Assembly: GCF_000988205.1 (NCBI RefSeq)
Contig: NZ_LAYQ01000017.1
Span: 20,042 to 84,041, forward strand
Source of the DNA: Corynebacterium minutissimum
GTDB lineage: Bacteria > Actinomycetota > Actinomycetes > Mycobacteriales > Mycobacteriaceae
DNA: 64,000 nt
Direction of reading: 5' to 3'
Shown here one piece after another: positions 28,560 through 38,251 of this stretch. A model generated the notes under the pieces. It did no database searches, was not told the DNA's origin, and was given only the letters and a program-made list of their open reading frames with translations. The position numbers and the translations under genes are program-made. How positions within the stretch are numbered: the stretch's first letter is position 1; the number at the start of each line of letters is the position of its first letter.

Positions 28560-31202
28560 CTAGTGCGCTGCGGCATCCCAGTTCTTGCCCACACCAACAG
28601 AGACTTCGAGCGGAACAGTCAACTCGATAGCCTTGTCCATCTCGCGTTCGAGGATGCGCTGGACTTCCTCCGCTTCACCTGGCGCCACCTCCACGACGAG
28701 TTCATCGTGAACCTGGAGCAACACGCGCGAGGCCAAACCTTCAAGCGCCTTGTCCGCGCGGATCATGGCGACCTTGATGATGTCTGCCGCCGTGCCCTGG
28801 ATGGGCGCATTGAGGGCCGCGCGCTCGGCGTTTTCGCGCGCCACACGGTTATCGGAGTTGAGCTCCGGCAAGTAGCGCCGACGCCCAAAGACCGTGGAGG
28901 TGTAGCCATCCTTGCGGGCCTGCACGACAACCTCATCGAGATAGCGCTTCACGCCACCGAAGCGTTCGAAGTAGCTCTCCATGATCTCCTTGGCTTCACG
29001 TGCCGGGATACCTAGCTGCTGCGACAGACCATAAGCGGAGAGACCATACACAAGGCCATAGGACATGGCCTTGACGCGGCGGCGCAGCTCTGGCGTGACC
29101 TCATCGACAGGGACGTCGAAAACCTTGGAGCCAACATAGTTGTGGAGGTCTTCGCCCTCACGGTAGGCCTCGATAAGGCCCGGATCAGCAGACAGGTGCG
29201 CCATAACGCGCATCTCGATCTGCGAGTAGTCCGCCGTAATCAGGGTTTCATAGCCTTCCCCCACCACAAAGGCCGAGCGGATCTGGCGCCCCGCCTCCGT
29301 GCGCACCGGAATGTTTTGCAGGTTCGGCTCCGTGGAGGACAACCGGCCCGTTGAGGTCACAGTCTGGTTGAACGTGGTGTGGATGCGGCCATCCGGCTGG
29401 ATGGTCTTGAGGAGCCCCTCCAGCGTTGTTTTCATCTTCTGATACTCGCGGTGCGCCAGCAGGTGGTCCAAGAAGGGGTGCGGGTGGGTAGCAGCGAGCT
29501 GCTCGATTTCCTTGGCCGCGGTGGAATAGCCAGTCTTGGTCTTCTTCGTCTTTGGCATATCGAAGGTCTCAAAAAGCACTGCCTGCAGCTGCTTCGGGGA
29601 GTTCAGATTGAGGGAATCGTCACCAGCGAGCTCGCGGGCAGCGCGCTCTTGCTCGTTAACCTGCTCGATGAAGGCATCGCGCTGCGTCTCCAGGACGTCT
29701 CGGTCCACCGCGATGCCGGCGGCTTCCATGCGCGCCAGGATGCTCACCAGAGGCAGCTCGAGGTCGGTATACAGCTCGAAGGAATCAATCTCCTGGAGTT
29801 GACTCGTCAATTCTGCCGCCAGCTCCATGATGGCGCCGGCCTGTTCCACAAGCTGATTGTCATCCAAGAGGGAGAGCTGCTCCGTGGCAGCCCCGAGGGA
29901 CTTCTGCAGATGGCGCTGGTACACATCCGTCAAGGCGTAGGTGCGCTGGCCCGGCCGCAAGATATAGGCGGCGAGAGCGGTGTCGTGGGCAATTCCTTGC
30001 AGCTCGATTCCCCGGCCGGACAACATATGCCATGCCGCCTTTGCCTCGTGGAGGTACTTCGGCGCATCCGATTCCAACCAGGCAGCCAGTGCGGCGTCAT
30101 CGGCCGCGTCCAGGTCCGCCAATTCAATCTGGAGTCCCTCGAAGGAGGAATCGACGAGTGCTAGTGCGGCGGCATCACCCGCGCCCGGTGTTCCGTCGCC
30201 TTGCACGAAGACCGCTACGTGTTCTTTGTCCTCGAGCCACTCAGCCAGCGGAGTGTCTACCACGGTCACCGATACGTCTGGTGCCTCCTCAGCCGCCGCG
30301 GCTTCAGCTGCTGCGTCATGCGGTACGGCGTTGAGGACCCGCTCGCGCAGATTCGTGCCGAATTCCAATTCATCAAAGCGAGCTGCCACCTCGCTAGCCA
30401 CGGCACCCTTAAAGCCGAGGTCCGCCGGGCCGACCTCGAGGTCCATATCCGTCACCATTTGCGTGAGCTGTCGGTTGAGCTTGACCTGCTCGATGCGATC
30501 GCGGAAGTTTTGCCCCGCCACGCCCTTAATCTCCTCGGCGTGCTCGATGAGGCCATCCAAAGAGCCGTACTGCGTAATCCACTTCGTGGCGGTCTTCTCC
30601 CCTACCTTCGGGACAGACGGCAGGTTATCGGAGGGGTCCCCGCGCAGAGCTGCGAAATCTGGGTATTGCTCGGGGCTGAGGCCATACTTCTCTTCTACTG
30701 CCTCCGGGGTAAAGCGGTGCAGCTTGGAGACTCCGCGCATGGGATAGAGGACGGTCGTGGAGTCGTCGACAAGCTGCAAATAGTCGCGGTCACCAGTGAC
30801 CAGGAAGGTCTCATAATCCGCGCCGGCCTGAGTGGACAACGTAGCCACGATGTCGTCAGCTTCGAAGTTATCGCGCGACAGCGTAGTGATTCCAAGCGTC
30901 TCCAAAACCTCACGGATGAGCTCGACCTGGCCGCGGAACTCTTCGGGGGCGGCCTCACGCTGCGCCTTATACTCCGGGAACATCTCCGTGCGGAAGGTCT
31001 TTCGCCCCACATCGAAGGCCACCGCGACAAAGTCCGGCTTTTCCTCAGTCAGAATGTTCGCCAACATGGAAAGAAAGCCATACACCGCATTAGTGTGCTG
31101 ACCGCCCGAGGTGGAGAAGTTCTCTGCGGGCAGTGCATAAAATGCGCGAAAGGCCATGGAGTGGCCATCAATGAGCAGGAGTCGAGGCTGAGAAGTAGTC
31201 AC
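28560..31202 (-). CDS. polA: DNA polymerase I
   Basis: Pol I fills gaps in repair and removes RNA primers. From GTG 31202 the protein is 880 residues: VTTSQPRLLLIDGHSMAFRAFYAL opens the 5'-3' exonuclease (residues 1-290, with ADDIVATL). A degenerate 3'-5' exonuclease-like region spans about 310-490, lacking clear catalytic acids. The polymerase domain follows, with STAAKEIEQLA, DYSQIEMRVMAHLS (motif A), AERAALNAPIQGTAAD (near motif B) and QVHDELVVEV (motif C). GTG is preferred over the upstream ATG 31211, because a TAGGAT box lies 7 nt before it. Confidence 0.97.
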   Translation of the reverse strand: MTTSQPRLLLIDGHSMAFRAFYALPAENFSTSGGQHTNAVYGFLSMLANILTEEKPDFVAVAFDVGRKTFRTEMFPEYKAQREAAPEEFRGQVELIREVLETLGITTLSRDNFEADDIVATLSTQAGADYETFLVTGDRDYLQLVDDSTTVLYPMRGVSKLHRFTPEAVEEKYGLSPEQYPDFAALRGDPSDNLPSVPKVGEKTATKWITQYGSLDGLIEHAEEIKGVAGQNFRDRIEQVKLNRQLTQMVTDMDLEVGPADLGFKGAVASEVAARFDELEFGTNLRERVLNAVPHDAAAEAAAAEEAPDVSVTVVDTPLAEWLEDKEHVAVFVQGDGTPGAGDAAALALVDSSFEGLQIELADLDAADDAALAAWLESDAPKYLHEAKAAWHMLSGRGIELQGIAHDTALAAYILRPGQRTYALTDVYQRHLQKSLGAATEQLSLLDDNQLVEQAGAIMELAAELTSQLQEIDSFELYTDLELPLVSILARMEAAGIAVDRDVLETQRDAFIEQVNEQERAARELAGDDSLNLNSPKQLQAVLFETFDMPKTKKTKTGYSTAAKEIEQLAATHPHPFLDHLLAHREYQKMKTTLEGLLKTIQPDGRIHTTFNQTVTSTGRLSSTEPNLQNIPVRTEAGRQIRSAFVVGEGYETLITADYSQIEMRVMAHLSADPGLIEAYREGEDLHNYVGSKVFDVPVDEVTPELRRRVKAMSYGLVYGLSAYGLSQQLGIPAREAKEIMESYFERFGGVKRYLDEVVVQARKDGYTSTVFGRRRYLPELNSDNRVARENAERAALNAPIQGTAADIIKVAMIRADKALEGLASRVLLQVHDELVVEVAPGEAEEVQRILEREMDKAIELTVPLEVSVGVGKNWDAAAH

Positions 31203-31209
31203 CCGGCCC

Positions 31210-31215
31210 ATCCTA
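31210..31215 (-). promoter_or_regulatory. Leaderless -10 box of polA
   Basis: TAGGAT on the minus strand is followed by 7 nt and then the polA GTG at 31202. The spacing settles the start: ATG 31211 overlaps the box and would not be translated from a leaderless mRNA. Confidence 0.55.
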
Positions 31216-31284
31216 ACGTGTTGCGCTCAATGACACCGTCGAGGGCCACAGGCAGGCAATTAGGTTCGAATTGGTCCGCTGCGC

Positions 31285-31290
31285 TAGTAT
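31285..31290 (+). promoter_or_regulatory. -10 box of the tRNA gene
   Basis: TAGTAT lies 12 nt before the first tRNA base. No strong -35 was found 17 nt further upstream. Confidence 0.45.
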
Positions 31291-31302
31291 CGTTGCTTGT
31301 GC

Positions 31303-31376
31303 GCCCCTGTAGCCCAATTGGCAGAGGCAACGGATTCAAAACCCGTGTAGTGTGAGTTCGAGTCTCACCAGGGGCA
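31303..31376 (+). tRNA. tRNA with anticodon CAA (Leu), short variable arm
   Basis: A 74-nt cloverleaf. The acceptor stem GCCCCTG pairs with CAGGGGC, with discriminator A. The D loop has TTGG. The T arm is GTGAG / CTCAC with loop TTCGAGT. The anticodon loop TTCAAAA gives CAA, which reads Leu UUG. The stem ACGGA / CCCGT has one A-C mismatch next to the loop. The variable region is only 5 nt, which is class I, whereas Leu tRNAs are normally class II with a long variable arm. CCA is not encoded. Identity is therefore assigned by anticodon only. Confidence 0.85.
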
Positions 31377-31443
31377 CAATTCCACCCCACGACAGAGCCT
31401 GTTGTGGGGTGTTAGCGTTTTCAACGGAAAGGAACCCGTCGCC

Positions 31444-31719
31444 ATGCGTCGCACTATCATCGCTGTGAGCACCGCCATTGCCCTCACCGTAGGCGGCACC
31501 GCCGCTGCTACTGCTGCCGAATCTAGCGCGGACAAGCAGATATCCACCAAGGTTGAAGGCTCTTCTTACTATCAAGAACTGCGCAAGTCCACGGCTTCCT
31601 CGAACGATCCTCAGCTGAATAATTTCTACGCAGTGCTTCTCGACGGCCTCGTCGGCCTCACTGTCTTCGCCATCCTGGGATCGATCTACGGTGAAGTATC
31701 CAAGCGCCTGCCGATGTAA
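31444..31719 (+). CDS. Small exported protein with a C-terminal hydrophobic segment
   Basis: A 91-residue protein starting at ATG 31444 (AAAGGA 10 nt before). Signal peptide MRRTIIAVSTAIALTVGG, cleavage near TAA-AE. A short polar middle (residues 25-60) is followed by FYAVLLDGLVGLTVFAILGS, a likely membrane helix, and a charged tail EVSKRLPM. The plan (signal peptide, polar middle, C-terminal helix) is like the two proteins at 62338 and 62737, but sequence similarity is slight. No family recognised. It lies just after the tRNA gene. Confidence 0.7.
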   Translation: MRRTIIAVSTAIALTVGGTAAATAAESSADKQISTKVEGSSYYQELRKSTASSNDPQLNNFYAVLLDGLVGLTVFAILGSIYGEVSKRLPM

Positions 31720-31843
31720 AAGACGTATATCCTTCTACTGATTGAATAGTTTGCATAAGCCTGCGTTGAGGTGAGAGAATAAAAAGTCATCTGCTCACCC
31801 GCTCTTCCCGGCACGGCAATCCCACCGGGTAGACAGTCAAGGT

Positions 31844-31849
31844 TACTTT
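31844..31849 (+). promoter_or_regulatory. Leaderless -10 box of the DUF368 gene
   Basis: TACTTT is followed by 6 nt and then ATG 31856; no ribosome site is visible before the ATG, which supports a leaderless start. Confidence 0.45.
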
Positions 31850-31855
31850 CGGTTT

Positions 31856-32671
31856 ATGCATTATCTTTTCAACGCCATTCGCGGCGCCCTTATTGGCATG
31901 GCCGAGTTAGTCCCCGGAATCTCCGGCGGCACAGTTGCGCTCATCGTCGGTATCTATGAGCGCGCTTTGCATAACGCCAATGATCTCATCTCCGGCCGCT
32001 TTAAGAAGGTCGAATGGGGCTTCCTCGTGTCCGTGGCCGTCGGCATGTTTGCCGCAGTTTTCGGATTCTCCACGATCCTCCATAACTTTGTGGAGGGCCA
32101 GGTTTCGCTATCCAGCGCTCTCTTCCTCGGCATGGTCGCTATATCTATCATCGTGCCGCTGAGCATGATGTCGCGTTTTTCACCCGCGTCCATCGCCGCG
32201 CTTGTTATCGCCGCCGTCGCAATCTTCTTCGTCACCGGCTTCACCTCCACCCCAGTGGAAGACCCCAACCTGCTCGTGGTTTTCCTAGCGGCCATGGTTG
32301 CCGTGTGCGCGCTCGTTCTTCCCGGTGTCTCAGGCTCCCTTATTTTGCTGACGATGGGACTTTACGCACCAATCATTGGCGCGGTCTCAGACCGCAACAT
32401 GGTCGTCGTGGGTGTCTTCGCGCTCGGCGCGGTGTGTGGCCTCGCAGCTTTCGTCAAGGTATTGAACTACCTGCTGGATAATCACCGCGATGTCACCCTT
32501 GCAGCCATGGCTGGTTTCATGCTCGGCTCCCTGCGTGCGTTGTGGCCGTGGGGCGCTGACCAAGACGCCTCCACACCACTGATCCTGCTTATGTTCGCGA
32601 TTGGCGGCATCATCGTGGCCATTTTCATCGTTGTGGACCGGCGCAAAGCCGCTAGCTACCAAGAGAGTTAA
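31856..32671 (+). CDS. DUF368-family multi-pass membrane protein
   Basis: A 271-residue integral membrane protein with about eight hydrophobic segments. It opens with the family signature RGALIGMAELVPGISGGTVALIVGIYE and repeats the same idea in LVLPGVSGSLILLTMGLY, an internal duplication typical of DUF368. Family knowledge: DUF368 members in other bacteria have been linked to polyprenyl-phosphate flipping. I see only the family. The stop is followed 3 nt later by the ABC-type lipoprotein gene, so the two may share a transcript. Confidence 0.88.
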   Translation: MHYLFNAIRGALIGMAELVPGISGGTVALIVGIYERALHNANDLISGRFKKVEWGFLVSVAVGMFAAVFGFSTILHNFVEGQVSLSSALFLGMVAISIIVPLSMMSRFSPASIAALVIAAVAIFFVTGFTSTPVEDPNLLVVFLAAMVAVCALVLPGVSGSLILLTMGLYAPIIGAVSDRNMVVVGVFALGAVCGLAAFVKVLNYLLDNHRDVTLAAMAGFMLGSLRALWPWGADQDASTPLILLMFAIGGIIVAIFIVVDRRKAASYQES

Positions 32672-32674
32672 AGC

Positions 32675-33556
32675 ATGAGAAAGAAAACGGCCATCGCGGG
32701 CGCTGCCGGGTTGCTAGCATCCGCGACCCTCTCCGGCTGTGTCCCAAACGAGGAGCCGGCGCTGCCGGAAGGCTGGTCCGCGCCCAACGTGGATATGGTT
32801 CCTGAGATTGCCGCGATGTACGAGGACGCCGATGGCGTCCTCACCGTAGGCACGAACCCGCCTTTTGCACCTTTCGAATTCAAGGATTCCGACGGCTCGA
32901 TCATCGGCCTAGAGATGGACTTGGCCAATGCCGTCGCCCAAGTATTGGGGCTTGAATTTCAGCCGGTGGAGCAAGACTTCTCCATGATTCTACCGGCGGT
33001 CCAAGCCGGACAAATTGATCTCGGCGGTTCCGGATTCACCGATACCGATGAGCGGCGCGAGAACTTCGATTTCGTCGATATTCTCTACGCCGGCATTCAG
33101 TGGGCGAAACTCACCGATGGCCCCAATGAGGTGGACCCATCCAACCCCTGTGGCCTCACCGTCGCGGTCCAGCGCACCACGGTGTCGGAAACCGACGATC
33201 TGCGCCCCAAGCAGGAAGCCTGCGACGGCGACCTGACCATTCTTCCCTATGACACGAGCGACAATGCCGCTCTTGCCGTACTTATGGGGCGCGCTGATGC
33301 TCTCTCAGCGGACTCCCCCGTTTCTGCCTGGGCTGTCAACCGCTCAGATGGACGTATGTCCATGGTCGGCGAAATGTTCGACGCGGCACCCTACGGCTTC
33401 GCCGTGCCCAAGGATTCTGACCTCGGACCCGCCGTGGCCGCGGCACTCCAACACCTCATCGACACCGGAGCCTATGCAGAGATACTCAATAAGTGGGGCG
33501 TCGACGAGGGCCTCGTCGAGCACGCAATGATTAATGAAAGGCCGATCAATGACTAA
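32675..33556 (+). CDS. ABC transporter substrate-binding lipoprotein (amino-acid type)
   Basis: A 293-residue family-3 solute-binding protein. The lipobox LSGC (C22) makes it a lipoprotein tethered outside the membrane. The domain starts at VLTVGTNPPFAPFEFKDSDGSIIGLEMDLANAVA, then the IDLGGSGFTDTDERR motif, and the end is GAYAEILNKWGVDEG. These are the marks of polar amino acid binding proteins. It is followed by permease and ATPase genes. The amino acid is not predictable from sequence alone. Confidence 0.92.
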   Translation: MRKKTAIAGAAGLLASATLSGCVPNEEPALPEGWSAPNVDMVPEIAAMYEDADGVLTVGTNPPFAPFEFKDSDGSIIGLEMDLANAVAQVLGLEFQPVEQDFSMILPAVQAGQIDLGGSGFTDTDERRENFDFVDILYAGIQWAKLTDGPNEVDPSNPCGLTVAVQRTTVSETDDLRPKQEACDGDLTILPYDTSDNAALAVLMGRADALSADSPVSAWAVNRSDGRMSMVGEMFDAAPYGFAVPKDSDLGPAVAAALQHLIDTGAYAEILNKWGVDEGLVEHAMINERPIND

Positions 33557-34502
33557 CTCCTCTCTCCCGGCAGCGTCGGAGTCGTCGGCTTCGACTACCC
33601 CAGAAAAGATCGAAGCCCGCCCACTGCGCCACCCTTGGCGCTGGGTCTTCGCTACCCTCCTCGCGCTGCTTGCAGTGTGGTTCATCATCTCCTCGGCACG
33701 CAACGAGGCCTTCGGATGGGGAACGTATTTCCAGTATCTTTTCGATACTCGGATTGCCACCGCTGCACTGCACACCATTGCCATTACGATTCTGGCGATG
33801 ATCATCGGCGTCGTGGGCGGCGCTGCCCTCGCGGTGATGCGCATGTCCCCCAACCCTGTGCTGGGAGGCGTGTCGTGGGTCTTCCTGTGGCTCTTCCGTG
33901 GCACGCCAATCTACGTACAGCTCGTTTTCTGGGGTCTACTTTCAGCCCTCTACCAATCCATCAACCTAGGATTCGCGGAGATTTCCCTCACCGAGGTTCT
34001 CAATAACGCATTCCTTCTTTCCGTCTTGGGCTTGGGCCTCAACGAAGCCGCATACATGGCGGAGATTGTCCGCTCCGGTATCTCCTCCGTTCCGGAAGGC
34101 CAGAAGGAAGCCAGCAAGGCCCTGGGAATGGGCTGGTGGATGACCATGCGCCGCACGGTGCTGCCGCAGGCTATGCGCATCATCATCCCGCCGACCGGCA
34201 ATGAGTTCATTTCTCTGCTCAAGACTTCCTCCCTTGTGGTTGCCATTCCCTACACCGCCGAAATCTTTGGCCGCGCTACGGATATCTCCGCTGCGCTCTT
34301 CGAGCCCATTCCGCTTCTGATGGTGGCCGCGACGTGGTACCTGGCCATCACCTCTCTGCTCATGGTGGGCCAGTACTTCCTGGAGCGCCGCTTTGAGCGC
34401 GGCGCCACCCGCGAGCTCACCGGCCGCCAGCTGGCCGCGCTAGCGGATGCCGAAGGAACTATCCCCCGCAACGTCTCTGTCATCCCGGAGGTAAAGAACT
34501 AA
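33549..34502 (+). CDS. Amino acid ABC transporter permease
   Basis: A 317-residue permease from ATG 33549, overlapping the binding-protein stop by 8 nt (AAAGG just upstream); the upstream ATG 33534 lacks this support. An N-terminal helix [17 protein letters not shown] is followed by the HisM/GlnP-like core. The EAA loop is [31 protein letters not shown], where the ATPase docks. About five further helices follow. The long C-terminus (residues 290-317) is charged. Part of a three-gene importer. Confidence 0.92.
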   Translation: MTNSSLPAASESSASTTPEKIEARPLRHPWRWVFATLLALLAVWFIISSARNEAFGWGTYFQYLFDTRIATAALHTIAITILAMIIGVVGGAALAVMRMSPNPVLGGVSWVFLWLFRGTPIYVQLVFWGLLSALYQSINLGFAEISLTEVLNNAFLLSVLGLGLNEAAYMAEIVRSGISSVPEGQKEASKALGMGWWMTMRRTVLPQAMRIIIPPTGNEFISLLKTSSLVVAIPYTAEIFGRATDISAALFEPIPLLMVAATWYLAITSLLMVGQYFLERRFERGATRELTGRQLAALADAEGTIPRNVSVIPEVKN

Positions 34503-35266
34503 TGACCACCCCCATGATCTCCGCGCAGAATGTGCACAAATCCTTCGGCCAGCTCGAGGTTCTTAAAGGAATCGACCTCACCGTCATGCCCGGCGAGGTC
34601 ACCTGTCTCTTGGGTCCCTCCGGTTCCGGCAAGTCCACCTTCCTGCGCTGCTGCAATCACTTAGAGAAGGTCACGGCAGGCCGCCTCTACATTGACGGCG
34701 AGCTCATCGGTTTCCGCGAGCGCAACGGCGTGCTCTATGAGATCTCCGAGAAGGAAGCCGCCGCCCAGCGCCAGGATATCGGCATGGTCTTCCAACAGTT
34801 CAACCTGTTTAGCCACCGCACCGTGCTGGAAAACATCATCGAGGCACCGGTCCAGGTAAAGAAGCAGAGCCCAGAGCAAGCCAAAAAGAAGGCCATGGAG
34901 CTGCTGGACAAGGTCGGCCTCGCGCACAAGGCGGATGCCTATCCGGTGCAACTGTCAGGTGGTCAGCAGCAGCGTGTCGCCATTGCCCGCGCGGTTGCCA
35001 TGGACCCGAAGCTGATGCTCTTCGACGAGCCCACCTCCGCCCTCGACCCCGAGCTCGTCGGTGAGGTGCTGCGCGTCATGAAGGAGCTTGCCGCCGACGG
35101 CATGACCATGCTTGTCGTGACCCATGAGATGGGCTTTGCCCGGGAGGTCGCCGACACCATTGTCTTCATGGATGGCGGCAGTGTCGTCGAAACCGGTACG
35201 CCTGAGCAACTCTTGGACAACCCGCAGCACCAGCGCACGAAGGATTTCCTCTCTTCGCTGCTCTAG
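34502..35266 (+). CDS. Amino acid ABC transporter ATP-binding protein
   Basis: A 254-residue ATPase of the polar amino acid (GlnQ) type. Walker A is [15 protein letters not shown], the Q-loop [10 protein letters not shown], the signature [14 protein letters not shown], and Walker [17 protein letters not shown], followed by VVTHEMGFA. Its ATG overlaps the permease stop (TAATG), so translation is coupled. It is the last gene of the importer and is followed by a long palindrome that could end transcription. Confidence 0.95.
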   Translation: MTTPMISAQNVHKSFGQLEVLKGIDLTVMPGEVTCLLGPSGSGKSTFLRCCNHLEKVTAGRLYIDGELIGFRERNGVLYEISEKEAAAQRQDIGMVFQQFNLFSHRTVLENIIEAPVQVKKQSPEQAKKKAMELLDKVGLAHKADAYPVQLSGGQQQRVAIARAVAMDPKLMLFDEPTSALDPELVGEVLRVMKELAADGMTMLVVTHEMGFAREVADTIVFMDGGSVVETGTPEQLLDNPQHQRTKDFLSSLL

Positions 35267-35285
35267 CACGGAACACCGCCGCCGC

Positions 35286-35356
35286 AACTGCCCTAGTTGC
35301 CAAAGTTATTGCCTCTGACTCAAGATCTGGCAATAACTTCGTCAACTAGGGCAGTT
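35286..35356. repeat. 71-bp near-perfect palindromic repeat, terminator-like
   Basis: Two 28-nt arms (35286-35313 and 35329-35356) pair at 26 of 28 positions around a 15-nt loop, and four Ts occur at 35354-35357. The left arm begins AACTGCCCTAGTTGCC. About 20 bases of this arm (35288-35307) recur once at 63106-63125 with a single difference. Position after the ABC operon suggests it also stops transcription on the plus strand. Confidence 0.8.
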
Positions 35357-35376
35357 TTCTATTTGAACCCGTCCAA

Positions 35377-35421
35377 GACAAAGCTCCGACCAGTTCACAA
35401 AGGATAGCTGGCCGGAGTTTT
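35377..35421 (-). terminator. Terminator of the nusB end of the operon
   Basis: On the minus strand CTCCGGCCAG and CTGGTCGGAG pair over 10 bp with one G-U, followed by CTTTGTC, 43 bases past the nusB stop. Confidence 0.55.
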
Positions 35422-35463
35422 CTGAAGAGAGCTAGCGAAACAGCTAACGCTAGCGGTGGGGTT

Positions 35464-35994
35464 CTATTCGGTGTCCCTTTCCGTTTCCGCAGTCTCAGCG
35501 GGCTCCTCAGAGTCCTCGGCGGAGGCCGAGGCCATCGGGCTATCCGCGGACTGGGCTTGGATGACGTCATCCAGCACCGCGTGGATGTAGGGCGCGGCCT
35601 TGTCATTGGAGTACTCCGAGGCAAGCTCTACGCCTTCGACGAGCGCAGTCGCGTTGGGAACATCCGCGTTGAAGAGGATTTCCCATACCGCTACGCGCAT
35701 GATCGCGCGGTCAACAGCAGGGATGCGCTCGAGGGACCATTCGCTGGAAAGGTAGCGGGCGATGGCGTCATCGATAGCGTCCAACTCTTCAGCTGCGCCG
35801 CTGACGATCTCGCGGGTGTACTCAGCGATCGGCGCCACACCATTTTCCGGATCGCGGGCAAGCTCGACGCGGTCCTCCACGATTGCTACCGGATCAACAT
35901 CGCGCGACTCTGCCTCGAAGAGGATATCTGCGGCTCGGCGGCGCGCACGGTAGCGCGCCGTGTGACGCTTATAGTTAGGCTCTGGCTGGGTCAT
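35464..35994 (-). CDS. nusB: Transcription antitermination protein NusB
   Basis: NusB works with NusE (S10) in antitermination on rRNA operons. The protein (176 aa from ATG 35994) begins [29 protein letters not shown], the family's conserved start. The core has [17 protein letters not shown] and [18 protein letters not shown]. The last 30 residues are an acidic, Ser/Ala/Glu-rich tail not needed for the fold. The longer frame to 36135 is rejected, because the ATG follows the efp stop by one base (TAA-G-ATG), the normal arrangement. Confidence 0.95.
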   Translation of the reverse strand: MTQPEPNYKRHTARYRARRRAADILFEAESRDVDPVAIVEDRVELARDPENGVAPIAEYTREIVSGAAEELDAIDDAIARYLSSEWSLERIPAVDRAIMRVAVWEILFNADVPNATALVEGVELASEYSNDKAAPYIHAVLDDVIQAQSADSPMASASAEDSEEPAETAETERDTE

Positions 35995-35995
35995 C

Positions 35996-36559
35996 TTAGT
36001 TGTTAACGCGAGACAGGTACTCGCCAGTACGCGTATCGATCTTGAGGGTGTTACCGGTCTCAATGAACAACGGAACCTGGATCTCAGCACCGGTCTCGAG
36101 CGTCGCCGGCTTAGTGCCGCCGCTGGAGCGGTCACCCTGCAGACCCGGCTCAGTGTGCTCCACCTTCAGGTCAACGGAGATCGGCAGCTCACCGAACAGA
36201 GCCTCACCGTCGTGGAAGGAGACCTGGACGCGCATGTTTTCCAGAAGGAACTTGCCGGCGTCGCCGAACTTGTCAAATGGCAGCTCGTACTGCTCGTAGG
36301 TCTTATCATCCATGACCACGTAGTTCTGGCCATCGTTGTACAGGTAGGTCATGTCGCGGCGGTCGACGTTAGCGGTCTCCACCTTCACGCCAGCGTTGAA
36401 AGTCTTGTCCGTTACCTTGCCAGAGACCACGTCCTTGAGCTTGGTACGCACGAAAGCTGGGCCCTTGCCCGGCTTCACATGCTGAAACTCAACAATCTGC
36501 TGCAGCTTGTTGTCGATCTTCAGAACGAGACCGTTCTTGAAATCAGTGGTATCTGCCAT
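35996..36559 (-). CDS. efp: Elongation factor P
   Basis: EF-P prevents ribosome stalling at consecutive prolines. The 187-residue protein has the three-domain EF-P length. The loop that carries the modified residue in other species reads [16 protein letters not shown], with Lys at the tip (in actinobacteria it is usually left unmodified; family knowledge). The C-terminus is [17 protein letters not shown] ([15 protein letters not shown]). It is between pepQ and nusB in the common order pepQ-efp-nusB. A GGGAGAG ribosome site precedes the ATG. Confidence 0.97.
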   Translation of the reverse strand: MADTTDFKNGLVLKIDNKLQQIVEFQHVKPGKGPAFVRTKLKDVVSGKVTDKTFNAGVKVETANVDRRDMTYLYNDGQNYVVMDDKTYEQYELPFDKFGDAGKFLLENMRVQVSFHDGEALFGELPISVDLKVEHTEPGLQGDRSSGGTKPATLETGAEIQVPLFIETGNTLKIDTRTGEYLSRVNN

Positions 36560-36653
36560 GAAATGACTCTCCCAAATTACTTGTAGTCGAAACTATGAAA
36601 ACAGTGTCTAAGCATACCGTACGCACGGCACCAGCGGAGCGAAGGGGTGCTGG

Positions 36654-37744
36654 CTACAGCACCTGAAGTTCCTTCGGGTAGGGCGTAATGATCTTCGCTG
36701 CACCGGAGGTAATGAAAAGACTGTCCTCGATACGAACGCCACCCTTGCCCGGGATGTAAATGCCTGGCTCGATGGTCAATGTCATGCCTTCAGCCAACTC
36801 GCCCTTTCCGGTTTTCGCTGCGGAGGGGCCTTCGTGCACGTCAAGACCGATGCCGTGACCGGTGGAGTGGACGAAGTACTCGCCATAGCCGGCGTCGGCA
36901 ATAATGTCGCGGCAGGCCGCGTCAACGTCGACAAGCTTCGCGCCCGGCACCGCAGCCTTGACGCCTGCTTCCTGGGCCCGCAGCACGACGTCATAGATCT
37001 CGCGGGCAAAGTCGGTGACCTCACCGATAGCGAAGGTGCGTGTGCAGTCGGAGTTAAAGCCGCGCAGGTGGGCTCCGAAGTCGATCGTGACCAGGTCACC
37101 CTTGCGCAGCTCGCGGTCATCCGCGCCGTGGTGGGGTTTAGCGGAGTTCTCGCCGGAGGCACGATGGTGTCAAAGCTCACGCGCTCCGAACCGAGCATGC
37201 GCATGCGGTATTCCAAGTCAGCAGCGACCTGTCGCTCTGTGCGGCCAGCAGCTACCTCACCCGCCTCGATAAGATCGGTGAGCGCCTGGTTTGCCAAAGC
37301 GGCAATTTCCTCCAGTTTCTGAAGCTCAATGTTGTCCTTGACCAAGCGAATCTTCTCAATCACCCCGGTGACTGGAACCAGCGTCACGCCTTCGGGCGTC
37401 GCCTTCTCCAGACGCTCGAGTTGCGCAACAGTGACATAGTCCGCCTCGTAGCCAACCCGCAGATCATCGGATACCTTCTCCAGCAGGTGCGGGCCCACAT
37501 CGCGGCCAAGGCTGGCTTCGATATCCGGGACTTCCTGTGCAATCTGGGTTGTGTAGCGGCCATCAGTTGCCATGAGCGCGGAGAGATCCTTGCGGAGCAA
37601 CAAACCGCCATTCGAGCCGGAAAAACCCGTCAGGTAGCGCACGTGCGTCAAGTGGGTAACAATAATGGCGTCAATACGCTGGCCGGACAGCTCGGTCATA
37701 AGCTTACGGCGACGGTTGCTATAACGAGTATCGGCTAATGCCAT
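36654..37744 (-). CDS. pepQ: Xaa-Pro aminopeptidase/dipeptidase (M24B), interrupted by a one-base deletion in this sequence
   Basis: A metallopeptidase of the creatinase/prolidase fold that removes residues before proline. The protein begins MALADTRYSNRRRKLM at ATG 37744 (GGAG 10 nt upstream). The N-terminal creatinase domain (LTHVRYLTGFSGSNG) is intact. The frame breaks at about 37160 in FDTIVASGENSAKPHH: GTGGCC is expected but GTGCC is present. After that the other frame gives FVHSTGHGIGLDVHEGP and EGMTLTIEPGIYIPGKGGVRIED, which hold the metal ligands (His, two Glu). Restoring one base gives 363 residues, the usual length. Probably a sequence error, otherwise a broken gene. Confidence 0.88.
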
Positions 37745-37787
37745 GAGAGAACCACTCCATTCATTTTCAAGCGATACTCCATGATAG

Positions 37788-38213
37788 CTAATTTGCCAGT
37801 AGGTACCCCAGTGCCGCGACGTAGCCGTACGAGCCCAGCCCTGCGATAACACCGCGCGCGAGTGGACTGAGGTAAGAGTGTTGGCGGAAAGCCTCGCGTG
37901 CATGCACGTTGGAGAGATGAACCTCGACGAAACCGGCGCCATCGGCTACCTCCGCCAAGGCATCCCGTAGCGCCACCGAGGTGTGGGTAAAGCCGCCTGG
38001 GTTGATGATGACGGGCCAGCCTTCGTCGGCGGCTCGATGCACCTGCTCGATGAGTTCGCCCTCATGGTTGGACTGGAAGAAGACGATCTCTTCCTCCCCC
38101 GCCGCGGCGCGCACGCGGCTTTCGATATCCGCTAGGCTTTCGCTTCCGTAAATCTCTGGCTGGCGTTTGCCCAAACGGTTCAGGTTAGGGCCGTTGAGAA
38201 CGAGGATGGTCAT
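37788..38213 (-). CDS. aroQ: 3-dehydroquinate dehydratase, type II
   Basis: AroQ dehydrates 3-dehydroquinate to 3-dehydroshikimate, the third shikimate step. The 141-residue protein starts [23 protein letters not shown]; the catalytic Tyr is in this lid region. The second motif is [18 protein letters not shown] and the third [16 protein letters not shown] (catalytic His). It is downstream of aroB by 38 bases, in the aroC-aroK-aroB-aroQ run. Confidence 0.97.
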   Translation of the reverse strand: MTILVLNGPNLNRLGKRQPEIYGSESLADIESRVRAAAGEEEIVFFQSNHEGELIEQVHRAADEGWPVIINPGGFTHTSVALRDALAEVADGAGFVEVHLSNVHAREAFRQHSYLSPLARGVIAGLGSYGYVAALGYLLAN

Positions 38214-38251
38214 GGCGAACTCCTTGAAGCTTTAGGGGGTCAGCTGAAACT

